In this document: piece by piece, positions 55,561-64,000 of the stretch
Layout: each line of letters begins with the position of its first letter
Position numbering within the stretch: position 1 is the stretch's first letter
Assembly: GCA_963920525.1 (NCBI GenBank)
Contig: OY986436.1
Location: 30,659,318 to 30,723,317 of the forward strand
Length of the DNA: 64,000 nucleotides
Source: Dichetophora obliterata
Taxonomy: Eukaryota; Arthropoda; Insecta; Diptera; Sciomyzidae
Reading direction: 5' to 3'
Program-made: the position numbers and the translations under genes
The notes under the pieces: model-generated
The model's database searches: none
Told to the model about the DNA's origin: nothing
The model's input: the letters and a program-made list of their open reading frames with translations, nothing else

Positions 55561-56501
55561 TAGTGTTGTCATTTCCGTTTTCGGGTTATTACAGAAACCG
55601 AATTTTTGTTGATGTTTCGGTTATGGTTTTTTTAATTAACAATTTTGGATTATTCTAAAAACCGAGTTTTTCTGGTCTGGTTATTCGACATTTTCGAACA
55701 CTTAAAATAGTCGTTTTTCTACTTTTGTCGACGAATGGAAAGACTTGTCTAACAAACATACGTTATTGTAAGCATTTTTCGGCCTCGATAGTCTAGTCCC
55801 GGGCTCGAATCCTGACCAGGCCATGGTACAAAGGAACTTTAAAACACATCAATTTACGACGAAAAGTTGTGGTTTGTGGTGGTAGGAAAAGTTTGTGGAG
55901 AGAAATGCTTAGTAACTTTATTTGACTGAAGTACAGGTATAACACTAGCTTCAGATTAAATACCACATGTTTCTACAGCTTCTGCCACATTAAGAACATC
56001 CTACACAATAGTTTCAATTGATTACTCCCTTCTTCCATTCTGTGGTATCGCAACGGACCAATAATAGGGTCTAAGTGAGCTGGTCTAAAGACCTACTGCC
56101 ACCTAAACCTAACCTAACCTAAACCTAACCTAAAGCATGAAGACAATTAATAGAACAACAAAAAGTGAGCTAACTTTTTTCATTTTATTAATATTAATAA
56201 AATATATTTAATATTAATACTATTATTTTTGTCTTCATGTATTGTTAAATACGTTAAAAAACCTTTATTAAAATGGACTATATATAAAAAACATACGATG
56301 CCTTAATTGTTCTATAAATTTTTTATTAAATTTAAAATTATATGTTTATATTAACCAAATGTTTTTGTAGATTAATCGGTTCAGCGGTTTAAACCGGTTA
56401 TATTTATTTAAATATTTGAACAACCAGTTTTTAAAAAAATTTGCATTTTCGGGCTATTCGAGGAACCGGTTTTACATTTTGTCGAATATTTGACAACACT
56501 A
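55561..56501. mobile_element. hAT MITE with TAGTGTTGTCA ends
   Basis: TAGTGTTGTCA and its inverse, with a perfect 8-bp duplication AATAGAAG (55553-55560, 56502-56509). AAACCG/CGGTTT boxes cluster near both ends. It contains the SINE-like repeat below. Confidence 0.9.
55785..56138 (+). repeat. SINE-like repeat with tRNA-like head and ACCTAA tail
   Basis: The head has GGCCTCGATAGTCTAG and GGGCTCGAATCCTGACC (B-box-like). The 3' part has TGGTATCGCAACGGACC, ending in AACCTAACCTAAACC repeats. AAGCAT flanks both sides as a possible short duplication. Confidence 0.5.
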
Positions 56502-56771
56502 AATAGAAGCCAGTTATATCTAACAAGTCTCGTGGACTTAACGAAATTCAACTCAACTCTTGTTCTATTGCGAGTTAATTTCGAGTAAGCCCCAGCTTAA
56601 CTCGCCATGAAAACGTAGTATACAAAGTTCACAGCAAAACAATGAACAATGCATTTTTTGGAGCATCACAAAACCCTACTAGGCAAATGTCAATTTATTT
56701 TAGTTTACATAAAATAAGGATGCGTAAAAAAATGTACGCAACCTTTATATAAATAAACCTTGACTATAACC

Positions 56772-57814
56772 GTCCTCGTACCAACATTAATTTTAAAATT
56801 CTATCCTGAACCTTGTTGAAATAAAAATGCGCGAAGTAATAAATGTGTTTTAAGCTAATTCTTTATTTTTCCGCTCCAGAATTAGTAATGACTGTTTATC
56901 AACTTTTAGTGCAACGTTTAGCCAGCGATTACTCAATTTAGAACATAACCAATATCCGTTATGAGTAAATTTTAAGTGAGTGAACTTAAAAGCTTTTAAA
57001 TTACAGTTGTGGCTAACGATATAAATTCAATAAATTTATACAATTCAATATACAAGAAAAATTAATTCATAATATTTTAATTGAAATAATTATAGTATGA
57101 TCATACTTCAATGCGTTTTAGTTTAAATAATAGGTATAACAATAATATTTAATGAAATAAAGAATGGATAGATACATAAATTTTGTTACACTATTTATTT
57201 TCTATCTATTTATATACAAGAAGAACTTCGTTTTTTATATTAAGATATAAAATAATTACAACAATAAACTTATAGCATATTAAATTAAATATAAATTATA
57301 TTAAGCTACAATAATAGCAACATATTATTCTGTTTAACATTAAATTCTTTTCTTCTAAGAATTTTCGCGTTCCCTTCTTCCTTACGTTCTTTTTGTAATA
57401 ATGGGGCTTATTTTATTGGGCTCTATTTCATAATGAAATAAGACCCAAACAAAAAATTAATTATTTCCGAAAATTTATGAGACAGTCTCAAAAAATTGGG
57501 AGTTATATGATATGAAGTAACACCGAAAAATGTATGGACATTTTTTGAGGTCCATTTCGTGGTGCCAAAAATTAAATTTCAGTCTTTAATCAAGATGTAC
57601 AACATTAAATTGAACAAATAAAATTGAGAAATTTCAATTTTTTATGTGTTTATCAATGAGAATGTGATTTCAATATTGATTTTCTTCTTTGCCTTTTTTA
57701 TTTCACACCGATTGGATAAGTTTGTCATTTCACACGGAGTAAGCGGAGTAAATTAACACCGTTCGGTGTAAAAAATGTAAAGATCCGCTCATCGGTGTCA
57801 ATTTATTTTTGAAA
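56772..57814. other. AT-rich, nothing recognised
   Basis: A small palindrome around TTTCATAATGAAA (about 57430) is the only structure seen. Confidence 0.4.
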
Positions 57815-58052
57815 TTTTGAAGTGTGTAGTAATCAATTAATTATTATAAGCATCAATATTCAAATATTATATTTTTTATATTAAATTTTTTTCTAATGTG
57901 TATAAAAGTAGTTTTGTTTCCTTTTAATAAAAAAAAATTATGTGTCAAAACTTAAATTATCATAGTAATCCAGTTTCGGTTTAGGCCGAACATTATAAAA
58001 TGGCCGAATATTCGGTTTCTGCAAAAATTCCGGTTTCGGTCGGATACTACTT
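57815..58052 (-). repeat. hAT-like repeat S, copy 1 (one end)
   Basis: The inverse of 62815-63045. It ends, read on the minus strand, AGTATCCGACCGAAACCGG with a CCGAATATTCGG palindrome. Only one terminus is visible. Confidence 0.5.
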
Positions 58053-58900
58053 ATAACAATATTCGACATGGGTTCCGGTTTCATGAAGTATGTTAAATCA
58101 TAAAATCGATAAAAAAATCAATTATGAAATATTATTTAATAACCTCTACACGAGCGTTTGTACTTATTTTCCCCAACGTGCGCTGCTGATATTGTTTTTT
58201 GTTGTTTCAGCTGTAGTACATGTGTTTTTAAATTTTCATCAACTTAGTATAGTGCAGCGCTTCGCATCATCGTGATGTCAGCATTTGATAAAAAAAAACA
58301 ACAGCAACTGACTACCGGCCATAAATATGCTGCACGAGGGTGTTACCCAGAAAAAAAAATCACAGACAGACAAACAAATTATTTTTTCATGTGTTTAATT
58401 TTATCGTTCGTTGTTGTGCTTGCATTTATATTACGACACTTTTGTTTTCTTACATTTAATTAAATTGTCAAAAGTTTTCTCATGAAATGGAAAAAGAAAC
58501 AGTTTTTAAAGCAAGAAGCTGCTTGTGTAATGCTATGAAGATGCTCCAAAATAAAAGAAATAAAAAATAGTAGATATTAAGGAAAAAATAAGCATGTTAA
58601 AAAACTAAAATAAAAGGGATATTTTTTTAAATTTGGAGAAAAAGTGTTTAATACAAGATGATCATTTCGGAAAAGGTTGGTTTTATTGAGAGGACACCGT
58701 TTTGTATGAGCATCATGTACTTCAATAAAAAGTGTATAAAAAGGGTGAGCATCATTGAAAAAGATCCTGAAAGTTGGATGCTTCAGAATTACACTTTTTC
58801 GAAACAGTTTTTTGTTAGATTTCTCTATAAAATTTCAATTAAGTGACATTCATACGTCAATGGAGGTGTTCACACTTGGTGAAATGATTGAAGTATATTA
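58053..58900. other. no supported gene
   Basis: A 63-codon frame at 58272 with one hydrophobic segment has no recognisable family. Bases 58846-58895 form an imperfect inverted repeat with 59478-59535. Confidence 0.35.
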
Positions 58901-59165
58901 GGGGTATTCATGAGTCAGTGAACTTGCCAGTGCAGTTGAGAACTGGAGGACTTGAGCAGTTGTGCAGTTAGGTTTTCGTGAACAAACTACTGTCACTATT
59001 TCAAAGCTGTCCAAATTTTTCGATGCACACAAGTGCACAACTGCTCAATTTTAAGGCAATAGTAGAAAAGCACTTGTGAAGATTTTTGGCGCACGTATAT
59101 TTTGTTTTTGTAAAGTGCACAAGTCCTCAACAGCACAGACAAGTGCACTAAATCGTAAATACCCA
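58901..59165. mobile_element. palindromic MITE with GGGGTATT ends
   Basis: GGGGTATTCATGAGTCAGTG and, inverted, TGGGTATTTACGATTTAGTG, flanked by TA. Internal CACAACTGCTCAA/CACAAGTCCTCAA repeats make it strongly self-complementary. A 23-base stretch recurs in the MITE at 3142-3560. Confidence 0.65.
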
Positions 59166-59619
59166 TATTGTGATTTTTTACTCTCTTTTATTCTTTCTAA
59201 ACATTTTTATTTATCCCTGCTCACACATGAATTTTTGATTGAAGTACCGATGCAGGCATTTTTTACTTTTCTGTCTACCTACAACTTTGTAAATTCGTAT
59301 CGTGTTATGTGTATTCAGTATATTTGAGATTTGCTTCTAAACAACAGTTAAGTAATAAAATGAAACCCTTGGACAGATTGATGCAGGTCTAGAGCTCAAT
59401 CAACATTTTGACTGATTCGATGAATTTTTGAAGTTCATTTTTGATCTCTGAGAGTGTTCTTTGTTTTTTACATAGGAAAGCAACAACAAATTTTGATTGA
59501 TTCAATCATTTGGCAGACGTGTGAACATTTACAATGTATGTGAATTATTTGACTTCAAGGGAGGAATTATCTGTTAACTACCCAGCCTCAGCAGCGCACT
59601 CCTGTTTGCAGGACGCGCT

Positions 59620-59747
59620 TGCTTCGCATTTCCTTCGTTTACCGTTAAACTCACTTTGGCTGATTCCTTTTTGATAGCTGTAAAATTAGCGGTGACATCA
59701 CAGCAATACACTAAATATCTTTGTAGAAATGTAGACCGGCCTTGGCA
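59620..59747 (-). pseudogene. RTE-like LINE fragment left of the 59.75-kb transposon
   Basis: The minus strand reads DVTANFTAIKKESAKVSLTV then NEG, the stretch just after the YADD box in RTE-like LINEs (compare REVSAAFSRLERESSRMSLA at 30.4 kb). Confidence 0.5.
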
Positions 59748-59751
59748 CCGT

Positions 59752-62258
59752 CGCACAGAGGGGTGAATTCGCAAAAAATGGAGATTAATTAAACTATTTA
59801 TCCGATTTTAAAAATTCTTTCACTATTAGAATGCTACGTTATCACTGAGTGACATAGGCTACACATCTTTTGGAAAAGTGGGCGGTGACACTCCCCACTA
59901 TTAAAAATAGCTCTAGCGGCCATAGTAATAGACTGATTGTCATGAAACTTTCCCAATGTTGTACTGTTGACCTGCTTATAGTCCTTGGCTATACTTGGTT
60001 ATGATTGAATAAAGGGGCGTGGCACTACCCATTTAACTTGAAACTTAGAACGGATATATCTCATGAACTATCAGAGGTATGAAGATGAGATTCGGTATAT
60101 ATGTTGATCGTACAGTATGAATTACATCCAAGATAGAATAGGGCGGTGCCACAACCCCTTTAAAAAAATGCTCTGGCTCAGTCGCATTTTTTTTTTTTGA
60201 AAAAAAGTAATACAATTTTTAGATAGTAATCAATTTATTTTTAATATAATTACGTAGACAAAAGGGGGATTATTGTATCACATATGTAACTAAATTCGGG
60301 ACTCAAAGCAGATATTAAAATTGTTCGATCGTGTACGGATGTGTCCGGTGAGCGTTTTGTTCAAAAATATAAATAGCTTGTTCCTTCATATCTACAAAAT
60401 AGGAAAAAGTTTATACATAAGTATTTATATTTATCGTATTATATTATAAGACATGTGTTTCTGACCTGCTATTTTAAAAAATATGCCCAAAGTCATCAAA
60501 CTCCAATGCATCGCCCTCGATATAATCATCATCGTCATCTGTATCATAATTTGTGCCTTCTGGTGCCACGTTCGTCAAAACTGAAGGCGTAACTAGTAAA
60601 TCTACTACTGATTTTGGAAGTTGGTGGAATTTTTTTTTTGGCAATTTTGTTTTACCAGATAGGATTGGCTCTGAACTAGGTAGGAACCTATTGAATATGT
60701 CTCGATTGCAATCCTCCCGACTGCATTTGCGAGAAAAATGTTCTCTGTAGTTTTTAAAATCTTTGTTTCGGGCTTCCTGGGCTTCCTTAGGCAGTTCACC
60801 GATCGGTAATAGCGCATGCGAAATGATTTCTGGGCCATGTATTAAAAACTTATGCAAGGTCGGTGGCATGTTAAGCCACTGATACTTCTTAACAAAAAGT
60901 CGAGCTGTATTCTAAGCAAATACTCTAAATTTTTCTACATTGATGTCATGACCACAAGATACGGCAATTAAAATTGTGTGCATGTCCTTAATCAGCTCCA
61001 GATCTAGTTTCGTAATATCTGCTGTGATTTTAGCGTTTTCAAAAAATCTTCTTGCTGTGTTGCCATTTTTATTAACAGCGATGCCACAGCGATGAATTAT
61101 CTCTAAAGGCCTTGCATTTTTTTGTTTTTGTTTTTATAGAACATTCATCAAATTCCAATTCTTTGCGACCTCTCTTATTTGTTGGGTGATTTACAAACGA
61201 GATGGAAGTGTCTAACCAATTTTTGTATTGCACAGAAAAACTCTTATGATGTCTATTCGATTTGGACCATCGCTTCTTAAATTCAGAAATGAAAGTGCTG
61301 AATTTCACTTCAAAATCTTTCATGTCAATAGGGCTCGTACGCTTTATTATTTCTTCTTTCAATATATTAATTTTTTCATTAAGTCCGCATTTCGAATAAT
61401 ATCGTAAAGGCTTCGACGAGAGAAACATTTAGTTTTGCTGCTTATTCCTAAAAAGTTTAGATAGGAGTTTTCAAAAGATCAGAAGCTTAAAGTATTTGTA
61501 TAGTACCAGTTACCCAATTACAAGCTTTTACATCACTTTCAATACGTTTGACGTTTTCACATTTCAATACACAACACACAACACATAACGCACAATAACA
61601 AATACTCTTGTCATTGTAACACACAGTTGCTAACGATACACAAAAACAACAATTATAACAAAGAAAATGAAGAAAAAGCAAACAAAAGACAAGAACTGGT
61701 GTTCTTTGCTTGAGTGACTATTTTCACATTTAATTTAATAAAAAAATTTCGCGCAAAAACGCGCAACATTTTATTACTGAATATGAAAGCCTAGGAACTG
61801 TAGTTTCCTAAAAAATTAATATACTAACGCCAAATAACACCATTTATATTTAAATATCCACGAATATTTTGAAAATAGCCAAAATTTAGACACATTTTAA
61901 AATAATTTTTAAAAATAATTCTACACATTTTTTGCTTACACAATTATTTTTCGAACAACGCTAAAATACCTGAGGTTGAAGATTCCATAGTGAAAGTATT
62001 ACTTTTGACTTGCGAAAAACTATATATTAAGCGTCGAAATATACCGAATTTCAATTAACACTATTGTGCGCGAATAGCTCAAAAATTACTTACCTTTAAC
62101 ACAATGCAGCTTGACAAGTAAACAACATATGACATTGAAATTTTCAGTAGTGATGTTGAATTTTATATAATTTAATCGGATACTAAGTATTTTTCAAAAA
62201 TAACAAATTTTCATTTTTCAATTAATATACATTTTTTGCGATTTCACCCCTCTGTGCG
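59752..62258 (-). mobile_element. DNA transposon with CGCACAGAGGGGTGAA ends and an unrecognised gene
   Basis: CGCACAGAGGGGTGAATTCG at 59752 and, inverted from 62258, CGCACAGAGGGGTGAAATCG; similarity runs about 39 bases. CCGT flanks both sides (59748-59751, 62259-62262), a likely 4-bp duplication. Length 2507 bp. Three GGGCGG/GGGGCG...CAC...CCC boxes lie at 59880-60160. A split gene occupies the middle on the minus strand. I cannot place the superfamily. Confidence 0.75.
60474..61428 (-). pseudogene. unrecognised transposon-encoded protein, broken
   Basis: Minus strand, two main blocks. The N-terminal block (61428-61072) is lysine-rich and helical (DMKDFEVKFSTFISEFKKRW, then SKSNRHHKSF). After a frameshift near 61085 the frame continues IIHRCGIAVNKNGNTARRFF, then ITKLDLELIKDMHTILIAVS and CGHDINVEKFRVFA. 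A TAG near 60914 follows. The C-terminal block (60869-60474) holds HKFLIHGPEIISHALLPIGE, LPKEAQEARNKDF, FSRKCSREDCNRDIFNRFL and an acidic tail DDDDDYIEGDALEFDDFGHI. An acceptor-like TTTTGTAG near 60393 and a short open end suggest a possible further exon. I have a vague memory of similar multicopy proteins in aphids and Hydra but cannot name the family or its activity. Confidence 0.65.
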
Positions 62259-62260
62259 CC

Positions 62261-62344
62261 GTAAACAGAAACAACGATGTCGGCCTGGAGATAAGGCGAA
62301 GATTGACAATTGCTAACGTGTGCTACTACGGATTCAGTAAGTGA
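62261..62344 (+). pseudogene. RTE-like LINE fragment right of the transposon
   Basis: The plus strand reads VNRNNDVGLEIRRRLTIANV then CYYGFS, matching NSTNDISIEIKRRITLANRC in the LINE at 30.3 kb. It points away from the transposon, opposite to the left-flank fragment. Confidence 0.6.
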
Positions 62345-62569
62345 CATAGCGCTTTGGAAAAATTATAATTTCAATAAGACAAAAATTGAGTTTTTAAATT
62401 TTCCATTTCTCAAATTTTTAAAAGGTGTTTGATTTCCAACATATTGGCGGGAAAAATGCAGAGAAAATTGTAATAACTTGCAACTCCAATTGAGTTAAAA
62501 AGCAAATTTTCAGTTTTGAAGCATTAAAGTGATCGAAGAAATGCAAAATCATACAAAAATAAAACAGTT

Positions 62570-62730
62570 TAAGCAGGCAAGACTACTGAAATGAAAGAGG
62601 TAGTGCCTACCGAAACAGTCTATCTAGTCTGCTGTATGATTGACTCTGTACAGAGTTATTGTTTTTTCCTTCTTCAAAAACTTACTTGAGCTAAGGCTCA
62701 TACAATAATTAAAAATAATGTAAAATCAAA
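62570..62730. repeat. repeat R, partial diverged copy
   Basis: ACCGAAACAGTCTATCTAGT, TGATTGACTCTGTACAGAG, then AAAACTTACTTGAGCTAAGG match the 3' part of repeat R. Confidence 0.5.
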
Positions 62731-62814
62731 GAAGAGATCACAAATTATTTATCCACTTTAAGAATTTTATAAGTGCCATCACTTGATTATGATTGTTAAG
62801 TACTCATTTTAATT

Positions 62815-63045
62815 AGTGTCCGACCAAAACCGGAATTATGGCTGAAACCGAAACCGAATATTCGGCCATTTAAAAATATTCGGCAGAAACCGAAACTGGT
62901 TATTAATATGAAAATTTAAGATTTAACAAGAATTTTTTATTAAAAGGAAAAAAAAGTACTTTCAAAAAAAATTTAATATAAAAAAATTATACTAGCATAT
63001 TGAAGCTTACAATAATCAATTGAAGTTTACTATAATAATAAATGA
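62815..63045 (+). repeat. hAT-like repeat S, copy 2
   Basis: TAGTGTCCGACC-like start, ACCGAAACCGAATATTCGGC, then an AT-rich stretch matching 57815-58052 in inverse orientation. Confidence 0.5.
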
Positions 63046-63604
63046 GATCTATGGCAGAGCACGGCCAAATAAGTTTAATTAATGTCAAATTAATTAAATA
63101 ATCTAATAATTGATCGATTTTTCGGTCAAATTCATGTGTAATTGAACATTTGGTTGTGAATATATTCACCTTTCAGTTAGAACACTAGCTTCTGGCGAAG
63201 CAAAAACTCGTTTCATTTCTATAGTGCATTTTCGACAAACAATCGAACACCATTGAATATTGAAATAAATGAAGAAGCAACTAGAACAGATGGCAACCCT
63301 TGATAGAGTTGATAGCGGCGATCTATAAATAGCCTACTGCTTTGAAATGTCATATGATTAGCAGCCATACAATTCATAAGAATGAATTCCAGAATCTGCA
63401 CATTCATATGCTAGTTTAAACAGTGAGTTGATCACAGCTTAATCACTCAAAGACTACTGAAGAGGAATATGTAGCGATTTCCGAAACAGACTGTCTAGTC
63501 AGCTAAGTGATTGACTCTATACAGAGTTGTTGTTGTTGTTGTTGTTGCCTTCTTGAAAACTTACTTGATCTAAAGCTCACAATCTTAATTCATAAATGAG
63601 ATAA
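63046..63604. repeat. repeat R, copy 3 (uninterrupted)
   Basis: Contains all R landmarks in the same order as copy 1 without the two hAT insertions, and so shows both empty sites. A GTT microsatellite lies at about 63528-63547. Confidence 0.7.
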
Positions 63605-64000
63605 TTTTTTATATTATTTTTTTTTTTACAAAAGTATTGCATACTTTATATCTTCCGTACACACTCAAAATAGTATGCACCTACAATGTGCAAAGTATTT
63701 TTGATTTTTTTTAAAGGTTTAGTATTATAAAAAAAGAAATTTTTCGTTTTCTTCTCCTTTATTTCACACACACAGAATTTGTTCGGAGTTTATTTATCAA
63801 TTTTTGGCTTCTTTACTTATAAAACTTAAATATTAATTGCAATAGAGATGATAAAATCGAATATTATGGTTTCGAACGCATAAAATAAACCAAAATGTTT
63901 TCCTCTAACACGATAAATCAAATTAAAGACGAATTCATAATTTTTGTTTTGTACAATACTTTGTAAATATATTTAATAAACCAAACTTATATATTTGAAT
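63605..64000. other. AT-rich end of window, nothing recognised
   Basis: No frame or repeat seen. Confidence 0.4.

Larger units (their letters stand above)
54558..56762. mobile_element. MULE-like element, 9-bp target duplication
   Basis: Ends CAAGGTTCATTTATATAAAG and, inverted, CAAGGTTTATTTATATAAAG; the match continues to about 36 bases. Flanks ACTAAAACC (54549-54557) and ACTATAACC (56763-56771) differ at one base. A 9-bp duplication fits Mutator-like elements. It hosts a Harbinger MITE and a hAT. No transposase. Confidence 0.7.

Noticed and set aside
58272..58463. 63-codon frame with a hydrophobic segment
   Set aside because: Hydrophobicity follows from T-rich DNA; no conserved family or context recognised.

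Overview
The window is a transposon-dense, AT-rich stretch of an animal genome, almost certainly an insect and most likely a higher fly. It has no operons, ribosome binding sites or rRNA. It does have tephritid- and muscid-type mobile elements (a DD41D mariner of the rosa type, pogo, piggyBac, Tc1, hAT, Harbinger and Helitron elements, and CR1/Jockey- and RTE-like LINEs), insect-style short-intron splice signals and many CA/GT and AT microsatellites. A fruit fly (Tephritidae) is my best guess. That rests on recalling the rosa mariner family from Ceratitis; it is not proven here.

Layout. 1-2774: right part of a broken piggyBac element carrying a DD41D mariner (671-1973). 3142-3560: Harbinger-type MITE. 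6.6-7.1 kb: tRNA-derived (SINE-like) pieces. 8.06-9.53 kb: dead Tc1 element. 9.8-13.4 kb: a CACGG-ended repeat, then a long palindrome whose right arm is split by a pogo element. 13.4-14.0 kb: Helitron. 14.15-17.48 kb: a hAT holding a MITE, holding a second hAT, holding another MITE, each boundary marked by a target duplication. 17.77-19.34 kb: a second Helitron. 20.5-21.7 kb: INE-1-like repeat. 26.6-30.7 kb: LINE fragments and one piece of an unrecognised transposon gene. 35-40 kb: LINE linker, palindrome with inserted MITE, pogo-like element. 40.3-46.7 kb: an old repeat interrupted by two hATs, the larger one hosting a LINE and a pogo-like element. 46.7-51.1 kb: an apparently intact LINE with two long ORFs and a 13-bp target duplication. 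51.3-53.6 kb: tandem-repeat-bearing transposon. 54.6-56.8 kb: MULE-like element hosting a Harbinger MITE and a hAT, the latter hosting a SINE-like repeat. 59.75-62.26 kb: a DNA transposon with near-perfect terminal inverted repeats and an unrecognised gene family, a second copy of which lies at 28.9 kb.

Host genes are scarce. The best host coding evidence is a terminal exon on the minus strand at 25315-25539. Weaker exon candidates lie at 24205-24308, 31866-32051 and 34283-34369, all minus strand, so the window may be mostly intron or flank of one or more minus-strand genes.

The most interesting material is the 59.75-62.26 kb transposon with its unnamed protein family, the four-deep nest at 14-17 kb and the intact LINE. 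Boundaries were derived by matching terminal inverted repeats and target duplications by eye. No alignment or database search was run.
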